Position numbers and translations under genes: made by a program
Source of the DNA: JANYGA01 sp031420415
GTDB taxonomy: Bacteria; Vulcanimicrobiota; Vulcanimicrobiia; Vulcanimicrobiales; Vulcanimicrobiaceae
Assembly (NCBI GenBank): GCA_031420415.1
Contig: JANOMT010000014.1
Span: 5,730-69,729, forward strand
Direction of reading: 5' to 3'
DNA: 64,000 bases
Notes under the pieces: generated by a model
Told to the model about the DNA's origin: nothing
Database searches by the model: none
Seen by the model: the letters and a program-made list of their open reading frames with translations, nothing else
Part shown: piece by piece, positions 26,003 through 34,698 of the stretch
How positions within the stretch are numbered: the stretch's first letter is position 1
How the letters are laid out: each line of letters opens with the position of its first letter

Positions 26003-27568
26003 CTAATGCGCGGCCACCTCGAGAGGCGTTTGCGCGAGCAGATTCGTGCCCGTCATTGCGGCGGACGCGCGCAGGCCGAGTAACGGTAAGAGCGTGGGTG
26101 CGATATCGCCGAGTTTGCCGTCGCGAAGCGCGCCGCAATACGGTTCGCGCGACACGATCACGAACGGCACGGGATTGGTCGTGTGCGCGGTGAGCGGATT
26201 GCCGCTTGGATCGAGCTTTTCTTCGGCATTACCGTGATCGGCCGTGATTGCGAGAATCCCGTCGGCATCGAGCACGGCGCGTTCGAGACGCCCGAGCGCG
26301 ACATCGAGTGTCTCGACGCTCGAGATCGTCGCTTCCATTACGCCCGTATGCCCGACCATGTCGGCGTTGGCATAATTCATGACGATCACGTCGTGGAGCT
26401 TATCGCGAATATCTTCCAACGCCTCGCTCGTGATCTCACTCGCGCGCATCTCGGGTGCGAGATCGTAGGTCGCGATGCTGCGATTCGACGGCACGAGCGT
26501 GCGCGTTTCGCCGGGAAACTCCGTTTCGCGCCCGCCGTTGAAAAAATACGTAACGTGCGCGAACTTCTCGGTTTCGGCGAGACGCAATTGCGTGAGGCCT
26601 GCCGCTGCAACGATCTCGCCGAAGGTCTCGCTTTGTGGTCGCGGCCCGAAAAGCACGGGGTTCGTCATATCTTCTTCGTATTTGGTCATCGTCGCGAAGA
26701 AGAGATCGGCATACGCATGCGTTTCGAACGCATCGAAGCCGGGCTTCGAGAACGCGAGCGTGATCTCTCGCGCGCGATCGGGCCGAAAGTTGAAGAAGAC
26801 GACGGCATCGCTATCGCCGATCGCACGCGTCTCGCCAACGATCGTCGGGACGATGAATTCATCCGTTTCGCCGCGTGCGTATGCCGAGGCGAGCGCCTCG
26901 GTCGCGGTGGCAGCGTGATGTTTTGCATCGCCGCGCGCGAGCGTGCGATATGCGGCGTGCACGCGATCCCATCGCTTGTCGCGATCCATCGCGTAAAAGC
27001 GACCCGTCATCGACGCGATCGCGCCCGGCGCGCCTGCGGCTGCGAGATGCGCTTCGAGCCGATCGAGATAGCCCTGCATCGACGACGGCGGCACGTCGCG
27101 TCCGTCACCGAACGCGTGTACGGCGATGCGCGCACCTGCGCCGCACGCCGCGTCGATGAGCGCGAAGAGATGATCGATCGAGCTGTGCACGCGGCCGTCG
27201 GAAAGTAAGCCCATGAAGTGGAGCGTGCCGCCGGAGGCCTTTGCGTGCGCGATTGCTTTTGCGAGCGTTGCGTTTGTGGCGAAGGTGCCATCGGCGAGCG
27301 AGTCGTTGATGACGACGACGCCTTGCGGCACGACACGACCGCTGCCGATATTGATATGGCCGACTTCGCTATTGCCCATCACGCCTGCGGGCAAGCCGAC
27401 GGGTTCGCCACTCGCTTCGAGGAGCGCGTGCGGATAGGTCGCGAGAATGCGCTCCCAATTCGGAAGTTTCGCCGAGGCGATCGCGTTGCCGTAGACTTCG
27501 TCTCGATGGCCCCAGCCATCGAGAATCGCGAGGACGAGCGGGCCCTTGCGCGCGCGCGACACGCTCAC
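26003..27568 (-). CDS. gpmI: 2,3-bisphosphoglycerate-independent phosphoglycerate mutase
   Basis: 521 residues. Metal and phosphoserine sites DGWG, MGNSEVGHINIGSGRV with the catalytic Ser, AFGDGRDVPP, NYANADMVGHTG and TADHGNAEE are complete. It interconverts 3- and 2-phosphoglycerate using Mn. GTG 27568 overlaps the tpiA stop (GTGA). It is fourth in gap-pgk-tpiA-gpmI and is followed by the purine phosphorylase gene. Confidence 0.96.
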   Translation of the reverse strand: MSVSRARKGPLVLAILDGWGHRDEVYGNAIASAKLPNWERILATYPHALLEASGEPVGLPAGVMGNSEVGHINIGSGRVVPQGVVVINDSLADGTFATNATLAKAIAHAKASGGTLHFMGLLSDGRVHSSIDHLFALIDAACGAGARIAVHAFGDGRDVPPSSMQGYLDRLEAHLAAAGAPGAIASMTGRFYAMDRDKRWDRVHAAYRTLARGDAKHHAATATEALASAYARGETDEFIVPTIVGETRAIGDSDAVVFFNFRPDRAREITLAFSKPGFDAFETHAYADLFFATMTKYEEDMTNPVLFGPRPQSETFGEIVAAAGLTQLRLAETEKFAHVTYFFNGGRETEFPGETRTLVPSNRSIATYDLAPEMRASEITSEALEDIRDKLHDVIVMNYANADMVGHTGVMEATISSVETLDVALGRLERAVLDADGILAITADHGNAEEKLDPSGNPLTAHTTNPVPFVIVSREPYCGALRDGKLGDIAPTLLPLLGLRASAAMTGTNLLAQTPLEVAAH

Positions 27569-28332
27569 GCGTTCGCTTTCGAGCGTGCGCCTGCGATGAC
27601 GGCTGCGAATGCGGGCGCCGTTAGGCTCGCGCCGCCGATGAGGCCGCCATCGATCTCCGACATCGCCATGAGCGCGGCCGCATTTTCGCCTTTCATACTC
27701 CCTCCGTAAAGGATCCGTGCGCGCGCGAGCCCGTCGACGCACGCGCGGATCTGTGCGATCACCTCGTTCGCATTTTCGGGCGAATCGACGAGACCCGTGC
27801 CGATCGCCCAGATCGGTTCGTAGGCGACGACGCAACGCGCGACGTCTTCGCTCGAGACGCCGAGAAACGCGGCGCGCGTCTGCAAGGTGACCTTCGCGTG
27901 CGTCTCGCCGAGTTCGTGTTCGGATGCCGTCTCACCGACGGCCACGATCGGCACGATGCCGTGCGCGAGCGAGGAGCGCACTTTGCGATTGACCGCGTCG
28001 TCGGATTCGCCACAAAACGCGCGACGTTCGGAATGCCCGATGATGACGAAACGCACGCCGATCTCGGCGAGCATCGGAGCCGATATTTCACCCGTGTAGG
28101 GGCCGTGTGCGAAATCGTGCATCGTCTGCGCGGCGAGCGCGAGCGGCGAGCCGTAAAGTTCTTCGGCGACGGCCGCGAGTGCGGTGAAGGGTGGCGCGAC
28201 GACGACGTCGATCTCGGGCGGAAGCGCGAGCGCGAGCAGATCGCGCGCGAGTGCGCGTGACTCCGCGATCGTCCCGTGCATCTTCCAATTGCCGGCGATG
28301 AGCGGTCGGCGTGCCACCGCGCTCGCGCTCAC
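27565..28332 (-). CDS. tpiA: Triosephosphate isomerase
   Basis: 255 residues. GNWKMHG with the active-site Asn and Lys, IIGHSERR with the electrophilic His, AYEPIWAIGTG with the catalytic Glu and the C-terminal ILYGGSMKGENA phosphate site are all present. It starts at GTG 28332, overlapping the pgk stop (GTGA), and its own stop overlaps the gpmI start, so three glycolytic genes are translationally chained. Confidence 0.97.
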   Translation of the reverse strand: MSASAVARRPLIAGNWKMHGTIAESRALARDLLALALPPEIDVVVAPPFTALAAVAEELYGSPLALAAQTMHDFAHGPYTGEISAPMLAEIGVRFVIIGHSERRAFCGESDDAVNRKVRSSLAHGIVPIVAVGETASEHELGETHAKVTLQTRAAFLGVSSEDVARCVVAYEPIWAIGTGLVDSPENANEVIAQIRACVDGLARARILYGGSMKGENAAALMAMSEIDGGLIGGASLTAPAFAAVIAGARSKANA

Positions 28333-29537
28333 GCCTTCGCGCTCGATGTGGCAGCCGAGCGTTCGAGCGCGGCGACACCGGGTAGCGTCTTGCCTTCGAG
28401 GAATTCGAGCGTCGCGCCGCCGCCCGTCGACACGTGCGTCATCTTGTCTGCGAAGCCGAGTTCGTGTGCGGCAGCAGCCGCATCGCCGCCGCCGACGACG
28501 GTCGTCGCGCCGTGCGCGGTCGCCTCGGCAATCGCCATACCGACCGTCTTCGTACCGTTGCGATACGGCGCTTTCTCGAAGACACCCATCGGGCCGTTGA
28601 AGACGATCGTTTTTGCCGCACGTAGGACGTCTGCGTATGCAGCCGCCGTCGCGGGCCCTATATCCAGGATCATGCGCGAACCGACATCGCCGAGCGCGAC
28701 GGTCGCCGCTTCGTCGTCCGCATCGAACGCAGACGAGACGACGGCGTCGGTCGGAAGATGGAGCGCTACGTGCTTGCTTTTTGCGAGCGCGATGATCGCG
28801 GTTGCGGGGCCGAGATCGGTGTCTTTAAGACTGGAACCGACATCGACGCCTTGGGCCGCCAGAAACGTATTGGCCATACCGCCTCCGATGACGAACGCAT
28901 TCACCTTATCGAGCAGTGCCGTGAAGACGCCGACTTTATCTTTGACCTTCGCGCCACCGATCGCACAGACGAATGGCGTCTTTGGCGAATGCGTGAGCGC
29001 GCCGAGTGCTTTGAGTTCGGCTTCCATCAAAAAACCCGCCGCCGACGGCAGATGGCGCGCGATGCCTTCAGTCGAGGCGTGCGCGCGATGTGCGGTGCCG
29101 AACGCGTCGTTGACGTAAAGATCGCCGAGCGATGCGAGCGCGCGTGCGAACGCATCGTCGTTGCGTTCTTCCTCGGCGTGGAAGCGCACGTTTTCGAGCA
29201 ACACGATATCGCCGTCGCTCATGCCCGCCACGGCCGTCTGCGCGATCGGGCCGATGCAGTCTTCGGCGAAGGCGACATCGATGCCGAGGCGCTTCGAGAG
29301 TTCGATTGCGACCGGACGGAGTGAGAGCGCGGGCACGACGGCCCCATCGGGTCGGCCGAGATGCGCGAGCACGATCGTGCGCGCGCCACGCGCGTGGAGA
29401 TCGCGTAGCGTTTCGAGCGCTGCGACGATGCGTGTGGGATCGCCCACGACGCCGTCCTTCATCGGGACGTTGAGATCTTCGCGTACGATGACGCGCTTAC
29501 CGCGGACGTCGAGGTCGCGCAAGGTGCGAAATTGCAT
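28329..29537 (-). CDS. pgk: Phosphoglycerate kinase
   Basis: 402 residues. VREDLNVPMKDG, LAHLGRPDG, GGAKVKDKVGV and the nucleotide motif VGGGDAAAAAHELG are visible. It transfers phosphate from 1,3-bisphosphoglycerate to ADP. ATG 29537 lies 6 bp after the gap stop, and its end overlaps tpiA. Length is normal. Confidence 0.97.
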   Translation of the reverse strand: MQFRTLRDLDVRGKRVIVREDLNVPMKDGVVGDPTRIVAALETLRDLHARGARTIVLAHLGRPDGAVVPALSLRPVAIELSKRLGIDVAFAEDCIGPIAQTAVAGMSDGDIVLLENVRFHAEEERNDDAFARALASLGDLYVNDAFGTAHRAHASTEGIARHLPSAAGFLMEAELKALGALTHSPKTPFVCAIGGAKVKDKVGVFTALLDKVNAFVIGGGMANTFLAAQGVDVGSSLKDTDLGPATAIIALAKSKHVALHLPTDAVVSSAFDADDEAATVALGDVGSRMILDIGPATAAAYADVLRAAKTIVFNGPMGVFEKAPYRNGTKTVGMAIAEATAHGATTVVGGGDAAAAAHELGFADKMTHVSTGGGATLEFLEGKTLPGVAALERSAATSSAKA

Positions 29538-29543
29538 CGCGGG

Positions 29544-30560
29544 TTAGACGGCGGCCGGCAGCTTCGAGAGGACCATCTCGGTGACGTCGGCGAGACGGCA
29601 CGAGTAACCCCATTCGTTGTCGTACCACGCCGCGAGCTGGATCAGGTCGCCTTGCGCGCCGTTGAGTTTGGAATCGATGATCGAGCTATACGGCGAGCGT
29701 TTGAAATCCATCGAGACGAGTTCCTCTTCGCTGTAGCCGACGATGCCTTTGAGATCGCCGCTCGTCGAAGCCCCGCGCAAGATCGCGTTGAGTTCGTCCT
29801 TGGTCGTCGCTTTCTTCACGACCGCGACGAGATAGATCATCGAGACGACCGGCGTGGGAACGCGCAGCGCGAAACCGTCGAAGGTGCCTTCGATCTCGGG
29901 GATCGTGAGGTAGAGCGCTTTCGCTGCGCCCGTCGAGGTCGGCACGATATTGGTCGCGGCGTTGCGCGCGCGACGCAAGTCCTTGTGCGGCGCGTCGAGG
30001 ATGTTCTGGTCGTTGGTGTAGGAGTGAATCGTATTCATAAAGCCCTTCACCCAACCGAGTTGGTCGACGATGGGCTTGAGCGCGGTCGCGAGACAATTCG
30101 TCGTACACGAGGCGTTGGAGATGATGTGGTGCTTCGCGGGATCGTAGGCGCGATGGTTCACGCCGAGGACCATCGTGATGTCCTCGCCCTTTGCGGGTGC
30201 GGAGATGATGACTTTGCGCGCACCGCCGCCGTCGATGTGGGCGCGCGCTTTCGAGGCGTCCGTGAAGAGACCGGTCGATTCGATGACGACGTCGACGCCT
30301 AGCGCCCGCCACGGAATCTTGCCCGGATCGCGCTCGGCGAAGACCTTGACCGCCTTACCATCGATCGCGATGCCGTCGGCCGTCACTTCGACGTTCCCGT
30401 CGAAAGTGCCGTAATTCGAATCGTATTTGAAGAGATGCGCACATTCGGCCGAGCTCGTAAGATCGTTGATCGCAGCGATTTCGACGCCCGGGTGACGCTC
30501 GAGGAGGGCCTTCGTGAAGTTGCGACCGATGCGGCCGAATCCGTTGATACCGATGCGCAA
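29544..30560 (-). CDS. gap: Glyceraldehyde-3-phosphate dehydrogenase, type I
   Basis: 338 residues. NAD-binding INGFGRIGR, active-site Cys in SNASCTTNCLA, a TSTGAAKA phosphate site and the C-terminal WYDNEWGYSCR are complete. It starts at TTG 30560, with GGAG 7 nt upstream. It is the first gene of gap-pgk-tpiA-gpmI; the 123 bp to whiA are the likely place for a promoter, though no strong boxes are visible. Confidence 0.97.
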   Translation of the reverse strand: MRIGINGFGRIGRNFTKALLERHPGVEIAAINDLTSSAECAHLFKYDSNYGTFDGNVEVTADGIAIDGKAVKVFAERDPGKIPWRALGVDVVIESTGLFTDASKARAHIDGGGARKVIISAPAKGEDITMVLGVNHRAYDPAKHHIISNASCTTNCLATALKPIVDQLGWVKGFMNTIHSYTNDQNILDAPHKDLRRARNAATNIVPTSTGAAKALYLTIPEIEGTFDGFALRVPTPVVSMIYLVAVVKKATTKDELNAILRGASTSGDLKGIVGYSEEELVSMDFKRSPYSSIIDSKLNGAQGDLIQLAAWYDNEWGYSCRLADVTEMVLSKLPAAV

Positions 30561-30683
30561 GAACGTCTCCTACAAGTGAATGAAAAGGACGACCGCGCGA
30601 AGCCGGTCGAGGAGCAACTCGTTACCCGACGCTCGGCCGGGAGCCCTTTTTTCGTGCGCTCCAGCACGTTTCGGTTGCCCGCA

Positions 30684-31547
30684 TCAACCCGCGCTCGCGA
30701 GTTCGCGCGCGATGCGAAGAAGGGCCGCGATGCGACCGTTGATCGTCGATTTCTGAGCCGGTGGGGTGCAGCGGCGCCCGAGTTCGGCGAGCGTTTCGGT
30801 GGGGTGCGCGAGTCGTAATTCGGCGGCCTCGCGAAGCGGTTTCGAGAGGTGGCGTAAGCCATACGCCTCGACGACGTACGCGATCGCCTCGCGCTGCGCG
30901 GCGGCAGCACTCATCGCGCGATCGACGTTGGCGGCTTCCGTGTTCACGAGTCGATGGATGCGATTCTTCGTCTCTTTGAGCGCGCGAATATCTTCGAGTT
31001 GGAGGACGGCGTGCGACGCGCCGACGACGGCGAGAACCTGCGTGATCGCGTCGATATTTTTGAAGTACACGATGCGCTTGCCCTTACGCGGCGCGATTTT
31101 CGGATCGAGGCCTTCAGCGCGTAAGAGGGCGACGAGGCGACCCGTTCGTTCGTCGCTCGGCGGCACGAACTCGACGTGATAGCCACGCGCGGGCGATGCG
31201 AGCGATCCGCACGCGAGAAACGCGCCGCGAAGCTCCATTCGTCGATCGCAGCGGTGCTTCGGCAATGTGTGCGACGGCGACGGTGTCGTCGCATCGATCT
31301 CGTACGTCGGGAAGCGGACGAGTCGCTTGCCCGGTACCTTGCGAATCTCGCGTTCTTTGCGATCGTCCATGAGCGACCACGCGAGACGCGCGAGTGCGGA
31401 GCGTTGCGTGCGAAAGATGCTGGAACCCTCGGCGCTTCCGAACTGCAGGAGGCCATCGAGAAGCGCCGCACGGCAATGCGGTTGCGATACGACTTCGCGT
31501 GCGAGCGCGTCTTTCGCATCGCCGGAGAGCGTCGAGGTGCCGCTCAC
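30684..31547 (-). CDS. whiA: WhiA-type DNA-binding regulator
   Basis: 287 residues. N-terminal LAGLIDADG-like halves (RAALLDGLLQFGSAEG and RGAFLACGSLASP) and a C-terminal helix-turn-helix (ETLAELGRRCTPPAQKSTIN) are diagnostic of WhiA. In actinobacteria WhiA controls sporulation and division genes, and in Firmicutes it is a nucleoid-associated protein. Its usual partners rapZ (yvcJ) and yvcK are not adjacent here; it lies between an S4 protein and gap. It starts at GTG 31547. Confidence 0.9.
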   Translation of the reverse strand: MSGTSTLSGDAKDALAREVVSQPHCRAALLDGLLQFGSAEGSSIFRTQRSALARLAWSLMDDRKEREIRKVPGKRLVRFPTYEIDATTPSPSHTLPKHRCDRRMELRGAFLACGSLASPARGYHVEFVPPSDERTGRLVALLRAEGLDPKIAPRKGKRIVYFKNIDAITQVLAVVGASHAVLQLEDIRALKETKNRIHRLVNTEAANVDRAMSAAAAQREAIAYVVEAYGLRHLSKPLREAAELRLAHPTETLAELGRRCTPPAQKSTINGRIAALLRIARELASAG

Positions 31548-31559
31548 GTGACGCGCAGG

Positions 31560-31838
31560 CTAGCCGAGCCAATCGACGGGTTCGTCTTTGCGTTCGCCGA
31601 CGATCTCATACATCGGGATATCTTTGAGCGCGGGCGTCACTTTGAGCGGCACGTGCAAGATCTTGACGGTGAGAAATTTGCGCGAGTAGTGCAACTCGAT
31701 CACGTCGCCGACTTGGACATCGTAACCTGGCTTGAGCGGCCGCCCACCGATCGAGATGCGCCCGTTGACGAGCGCCTCGTGTGCCTCGCTACGGCGCTTG
31801 GCGAGGCGCGAGACCTTTAAGTACTTATCGATTCTCAT
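31560..31838 (-). CDS. S4-domain RNA-binding protein (RqcP/HslR-like)
   Basis: 92 residues. The N-terminal S4 motif MRIDKYLKVSRLAKRRSEA and NGRISIGGRPLKPGYDVQVGD match the small RqcP/Hsp15 type, which binds 50S ribosomes carrying stalled peptidyl-tRNA in quality control. A mazG neighbour is also usual in Firmicutes. The C-terminal 30 residues (YEIVGERKDEPVDW) are less conserved. It lies 12 bp from both neighbours, in one transcript. Confidence 0.85.
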   Translation of the reverse strand: MRIDKYLKVSRLAKRRSEAHEALVNGRISIGGRPLKPGYDVQVGDVIELHYSRKFLTVKILHVPLKVTPALKDIPMYEIVGERKDEPVDWLG

Positions 31839-31850
31839 GATCGTATCGCT

Positions 31851-32264
31851 TCATTTCATCTTCGGTACGACGCATGTGCCGCGCGCGCGAGCGACGATGA
31901 CGGGTTCTGCGAGGACGTCGGCCGCACTCGGCGTTCGGTCGGGACGCGCGACGATGACCTTGACCGCATCGAACGTCATTTCGCGCGAGCGCGCGCCGCG
32001 GCGGACGATGCGGCCGGTGGCCTCGATATAATCGCCCGCGTACACGGGTGCGAGAAATTCGACCGACGTGTAACTCGCGAAGAGCCCCTCGTCGCCCGAT
32101 TCGCGGATGCACAACTCGGTTGCGAGGTCGCCGAAGAGCGCGAGCATCCGCGCGCCGTCGACGAGATCGCCGCCGTAGTGCGCGTCGTGCGCGGACATGC
32201 GCACCCGCAGACGTGCCGTCGGCATCTCGCTGACGCGGGGCACGGAATCGTCGTCGTCGCTCAC
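31851..32264 (-). CDS. Hotdog-fold beta-aminoacyl-CoA ammonia-lyase-like protein
   Basis: 137 residues. AHYGGDLVDGARMLALFGD, GDEGLFASYTSVEFLAPVY and AGDYIEATGRI follow the pattern of beta-alanyl-CoA ammonia-lyase and 3-aminobutyryl-CoA ammonia-lyase (Kal), which release ammonia from beta-aminoacyl-CoA thioesters. Kal acts in lysine fermentation, and kamD-kamE lie 28 kb away, which favours that role. GTG 32264 overlaps the mazG stop (GTGA). A generic hotdog thioesterase is the alternative. The substrate is inferred from the motif pattern and genome context only. Confidence 0.65.
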   Translation of the reverse strand: MSDDDDSVPRVSEMPTARLRVRMSAHDAHYGGDLVDGARMLALFGDLATELCIRESGDEGLFASYTSVEFLAPVYAGDYIEATGRIVRRGARSREMTFDAVKVIVARPDRTPSAADVLAEPVIVARARGTCVVPKMK

Positions 32265-33448
32265 GCGGCCTGCGTCTTCGCAAGCTGCCAGAGTTCTTCG
32301 AGTTCGTCGAGTGAGTAATCGCCGAGTTTGCGCCCTTCGGTTTCTGCGCGCCGTTCCATAAAAGAAAAGCGGCGATAGAATTTATCGTTCGCGTCGCGCA
32401 TCGCACCTTCGGCATCGACGCCGAGCGCGCGCGCGAGATTGACGACCGTGAAGATCACGTCGCCGAGTTCTTCGCGGATCGCGCGCGGGTCGTTCTCGCG
32501 GCGCGCTTCTTCGAGTTCGGCGACTTCCTCGACGAGCTTGGCACGAATGCCGTCGATGTGCGGCCAATCGAAGCCGACGCGCGCGGCCTTATCCTGCATC
32601 TTCTGACCGCGTTGCAAGCCGCCGAGACCGCGCGGAATTCCGTCGAGCCGACTCGTGCGTTTCGCGGCGGACGGCTCGAGCGATTTGAGCTGCTCCCAAT
32701 TTTGCCAGACTTCCGCGACATTCGCGACCGCGGCATCGCCGAAGACGTGTGGGTGCCGACGGATCATCTTATTCGAGAGCCCGTCGACGACATCGGCGAT
32801 TGAAAATTTGCCGCGCTCTGTCGCGAGTTGCGCGTGAAAGACGATCTGTAACAAGAGATCGCCGAGCTCTTCGCAGAGATCGTTGTCGCTGTGTTCTTCG
32901 ATCGCATCGGCAACTTCGTATGACTCTTCGATGAGATACGGTACGAGCGATTCGTGCGTCTGCTCGCGATCCCAGGGACACGTCATGCGCAGGCGCGCCA
33001 TCACTTCGATGAGGTCGGGCCACGTATAGTGCGCGGACATCGGCGGTAGCGGCACGAGCGGCATCGCGATCGCAGCGGAGAGCGTCGCGCGCGGCATGCC
33101 GGGCACGAGTTCGGTGCGCGTCCCGGCGCGCTCGAGCGCGCGCAAGAGCAGCGGCAAGCCCGGAAAATCGGAGAGCGGGTTGCCGAGTACGCCGATCGCG
33201 AGATCGGCTCCGTCGAGCGTCGCGACGAATGCATCGATCGCATCGCTCGAGCCGCGGACGAAGAGCGCCGCATCGGCGACGCGATCGCGCAGCAACGTCA
33301 CACCTTCGCTTTCGAGGAAAAGCGCGAGCTCGGGCGGGGCGAGCAGCGTAACGGCGCGACCGACCGCGCGGAGCGCTTCGAGGCTTCCGAGCGTGATGAG
33401 ATCGGGGTCGCCGGGTCCGAGGCCGACGATGCGAATGAGGCTTGGCAT
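32261..33448 (-). CDS. mazG: MazG nucleotide pyrophosphohydrolase with N-terminal methylase-like domain
   Basis: 395 residues. Residues about 1-150 form a tetrapyrrole-methylase-like domain (RIVGLGPGDPDLITLGS), as in YabN of Firmicutes. Residues 160-390 carry two MazG modules: CPWDREQTHESLVPYLIEE with CEELGDLLLQIVFHA, then REELGDVIFTVVNLAR. It hydrolyses non-canonical NTPs. It is first in the long minus-strand run that continues with the ammonia-lyase-like, S4 and whiA genes. Confidence 0.93.
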   Translation of the reverse strand: MPSLIRIVGLGPGDPDLITLGSLEALRAVGRAVTLLAPPELALFLESEGVTLLRDRVADAALFVRGSSDAIDAFVATLDGADLAIGVLGNPLSDFPGLPLLLRALERAGTRTELVPGMPRATLSAAIAMPLVPLPPMSAHYTWPDLIEVMARLRMTCPWDREQTHESLVPYLIEESYEVADAIEEHSDNDLCEELGDLLLQIVFHAQLATERGKFSIADVVDGLSNKMIRRHPHVFGDAAVANVAEVWQNWEQLKSLEPSAAKRTSRLDGIPRGLGGLQRGQKMQDKAARVGFDWPHIDGIRAKLVEEVAELEEARRENDPRAIREELGDVIFTVVNLARALGVDAEGAMRDANDKFYRRFSFMERRAETEGRKLGDYSLDELEELWQLAKTQAA

Positions 33449-33464
33449 ACCGTTAGCGTGTCCT

Positions 33465-33503
33465 CAAAAAGAAAATCCCCAGGCCGCGTTGCGACTCGGG
33501 GAT
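33465..33503 (-). terminator. Rho-independent terminator of the PpiC gene
   Basis: Read on the minus strand, an ATCCCC...GGGGAT stem with a 17-nt loop is followed by TTTTCTTTTT. It sits 36 bp downstream of the PpiC stop and upstream of mazG, so it separates the two transcription units. Confidence 0.7.
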
Positions 33504-33538
33504 CCGTCGTTCGCCGTACGATACGACCGTTCTTATCG

Positions 33539-34507
33539 TTACTTGGCGGAGGGCGCGGCGCTGGGAACGGCGGCTGCGGAGGCCGCGGGTGCGGCCGAGG
33601 CCGTCGTCGGTGCGGGCGCGGGCGGTAGCGCGTCCTTGAGCTTATCGTCGTAGATTTCGATTTTTGCTTTGCCGCGTAGGCCAGCGAGGAACTGCGGGAT
33701 CTGCTGTTGATCTTGCTGCTGCGTCAGGAGCGTCTTGATCTTCTCGCCCGAAGTCGCGATCGTCGCGATGGTCGCGGGCTTTTTCTCTTCGACTTCGATA
33801 ATGTGAAAGCCGAAGGGCGATTTTATGGGCGGCCCGACGACGCCGATCTTCTGCGAGAAAGCGGCGGCTTGGAACGCGGGCACCATCTGGCCCTTTGCGA
33901 AAAAGCCAAGCTCACCGCCTTTGTCCTTGCTCGAGGGATCGGTTGAGTAGAGCTTCGCGAGGTCTTCGAATTTCGTCCCGCTCTTGAGCTTCGCTTCGAC
34001 TTCGCTCGCCTTGCCCGCATCGGCCACGAGGATGTGACGCGCGCGAACCTGTTCTGCGGTGTCCAGCGTTGCGTGATTTTTATCGAGATATGCTTTGATG
34101 ACGGCGTCGCTTATCTTGACGTTCGCACCGACGGCTTTTTCGACGATGAGCTGCTGCTTGAGGATTTTGCGAACGTCGGGTTCGGTAAGATTCTGCGCTT
34201 TGAGGATCTGTTCGAACTGACCCGGCGGGTATTTTGCCTTGATCTCGTCTTCTTTTTTGGAGATCTCGGCATCGGAGATGTCGATGTGACTATCCGCCGC
34301 ATATTGATCGATTAGCGCACTTTGCACGAGCTGGTTGAGCGCGGCCTTGCCCGCAGGGCCGGCTTCGAGCTTCCCGTCGTAGTCGGCGCGCGAAATCTTC
34401 GTGCCATTCACGCTTGCGACATCGGCCGATGTCGAACCGGAAGAACAACCGGCGACCGTGAAACCGAGGACGGCGGTGGCCACGAGGGCCAGAACGCGAT
34501 TGGACAT
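33539..34507 (-). CDS. PpiC-type peptidyl-prolyl isomerase lipoprotein (PrsA/SurA-like)
   Basis: 322 residues. The signal peptide ends in the lipobox VAGC (Cys about residue 21). A SurA/PrsA N-domain follows, then a parvulin domain (RARHILVADA, DKGGELGFFAKGQMVPAF, SPFGFHIIEVEEKK) and a low-complexity Ala/Pro tail. It folds exported or outer-membrane proteins in the periplasm. ATG 34507 is chosen over an upstream start because GGGAG lies 6 nt before it and the signal peptide then begins normally. Confidence 0.9.
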   Translation of the reverse strand: MSNRVLALVATAVLGFTVAGCSSGSTSADVASVNGTKISRADYDGKLEAGPAGKAALNQLVQSALIDQYAADSHIDISDAEISKKEDEIKAKYPPGQFEQILKAQNLTEPDVRKILKQQLIVEKAVGANVKISDAVIKAYLDKNHATLDTAEQVRARHILVADAGKASEVEAKLKSGTKFEDLAKLYSTDPSSKDKGGELGFFAKGQMVPAFQAAAFSQKIGVVGPPIKSPFGFHIIEVEEKKPATIATIATSGEKIKTLLTQQQDQQQIPQFLAGLRGKAKIEIYDDKLKDALPPAPAPTTASAAPAASAAAVPSAAPSAK

Positions 34508-34698
34508 CAAAAACTCCCGAGCGAACATAAAAGCGCGGAGCCGCATCGGTCTCCGCAAACGCTTTACGCTTCGGCCGCCTGCCTGCGAGCCTCCTGCCGA
34601 ATCTTTACATAGCCTCGAGCCGCGCGCTCCGGGAACAATTTTTTATCGCGTTCGAACGGTGAGCGGAGCGTGTTTGCTCTGTGGCGTATGCCGCGGCG

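Noticed and set aside
30615..30665. Hairpin GCTCGGCCGGGAGC followed by CCTTTTTT as a terminator
   Set aside because: It would act on the plus strand, where no gene ends; for the minus-strand whiA-gap run the T tract is on the wrong side.
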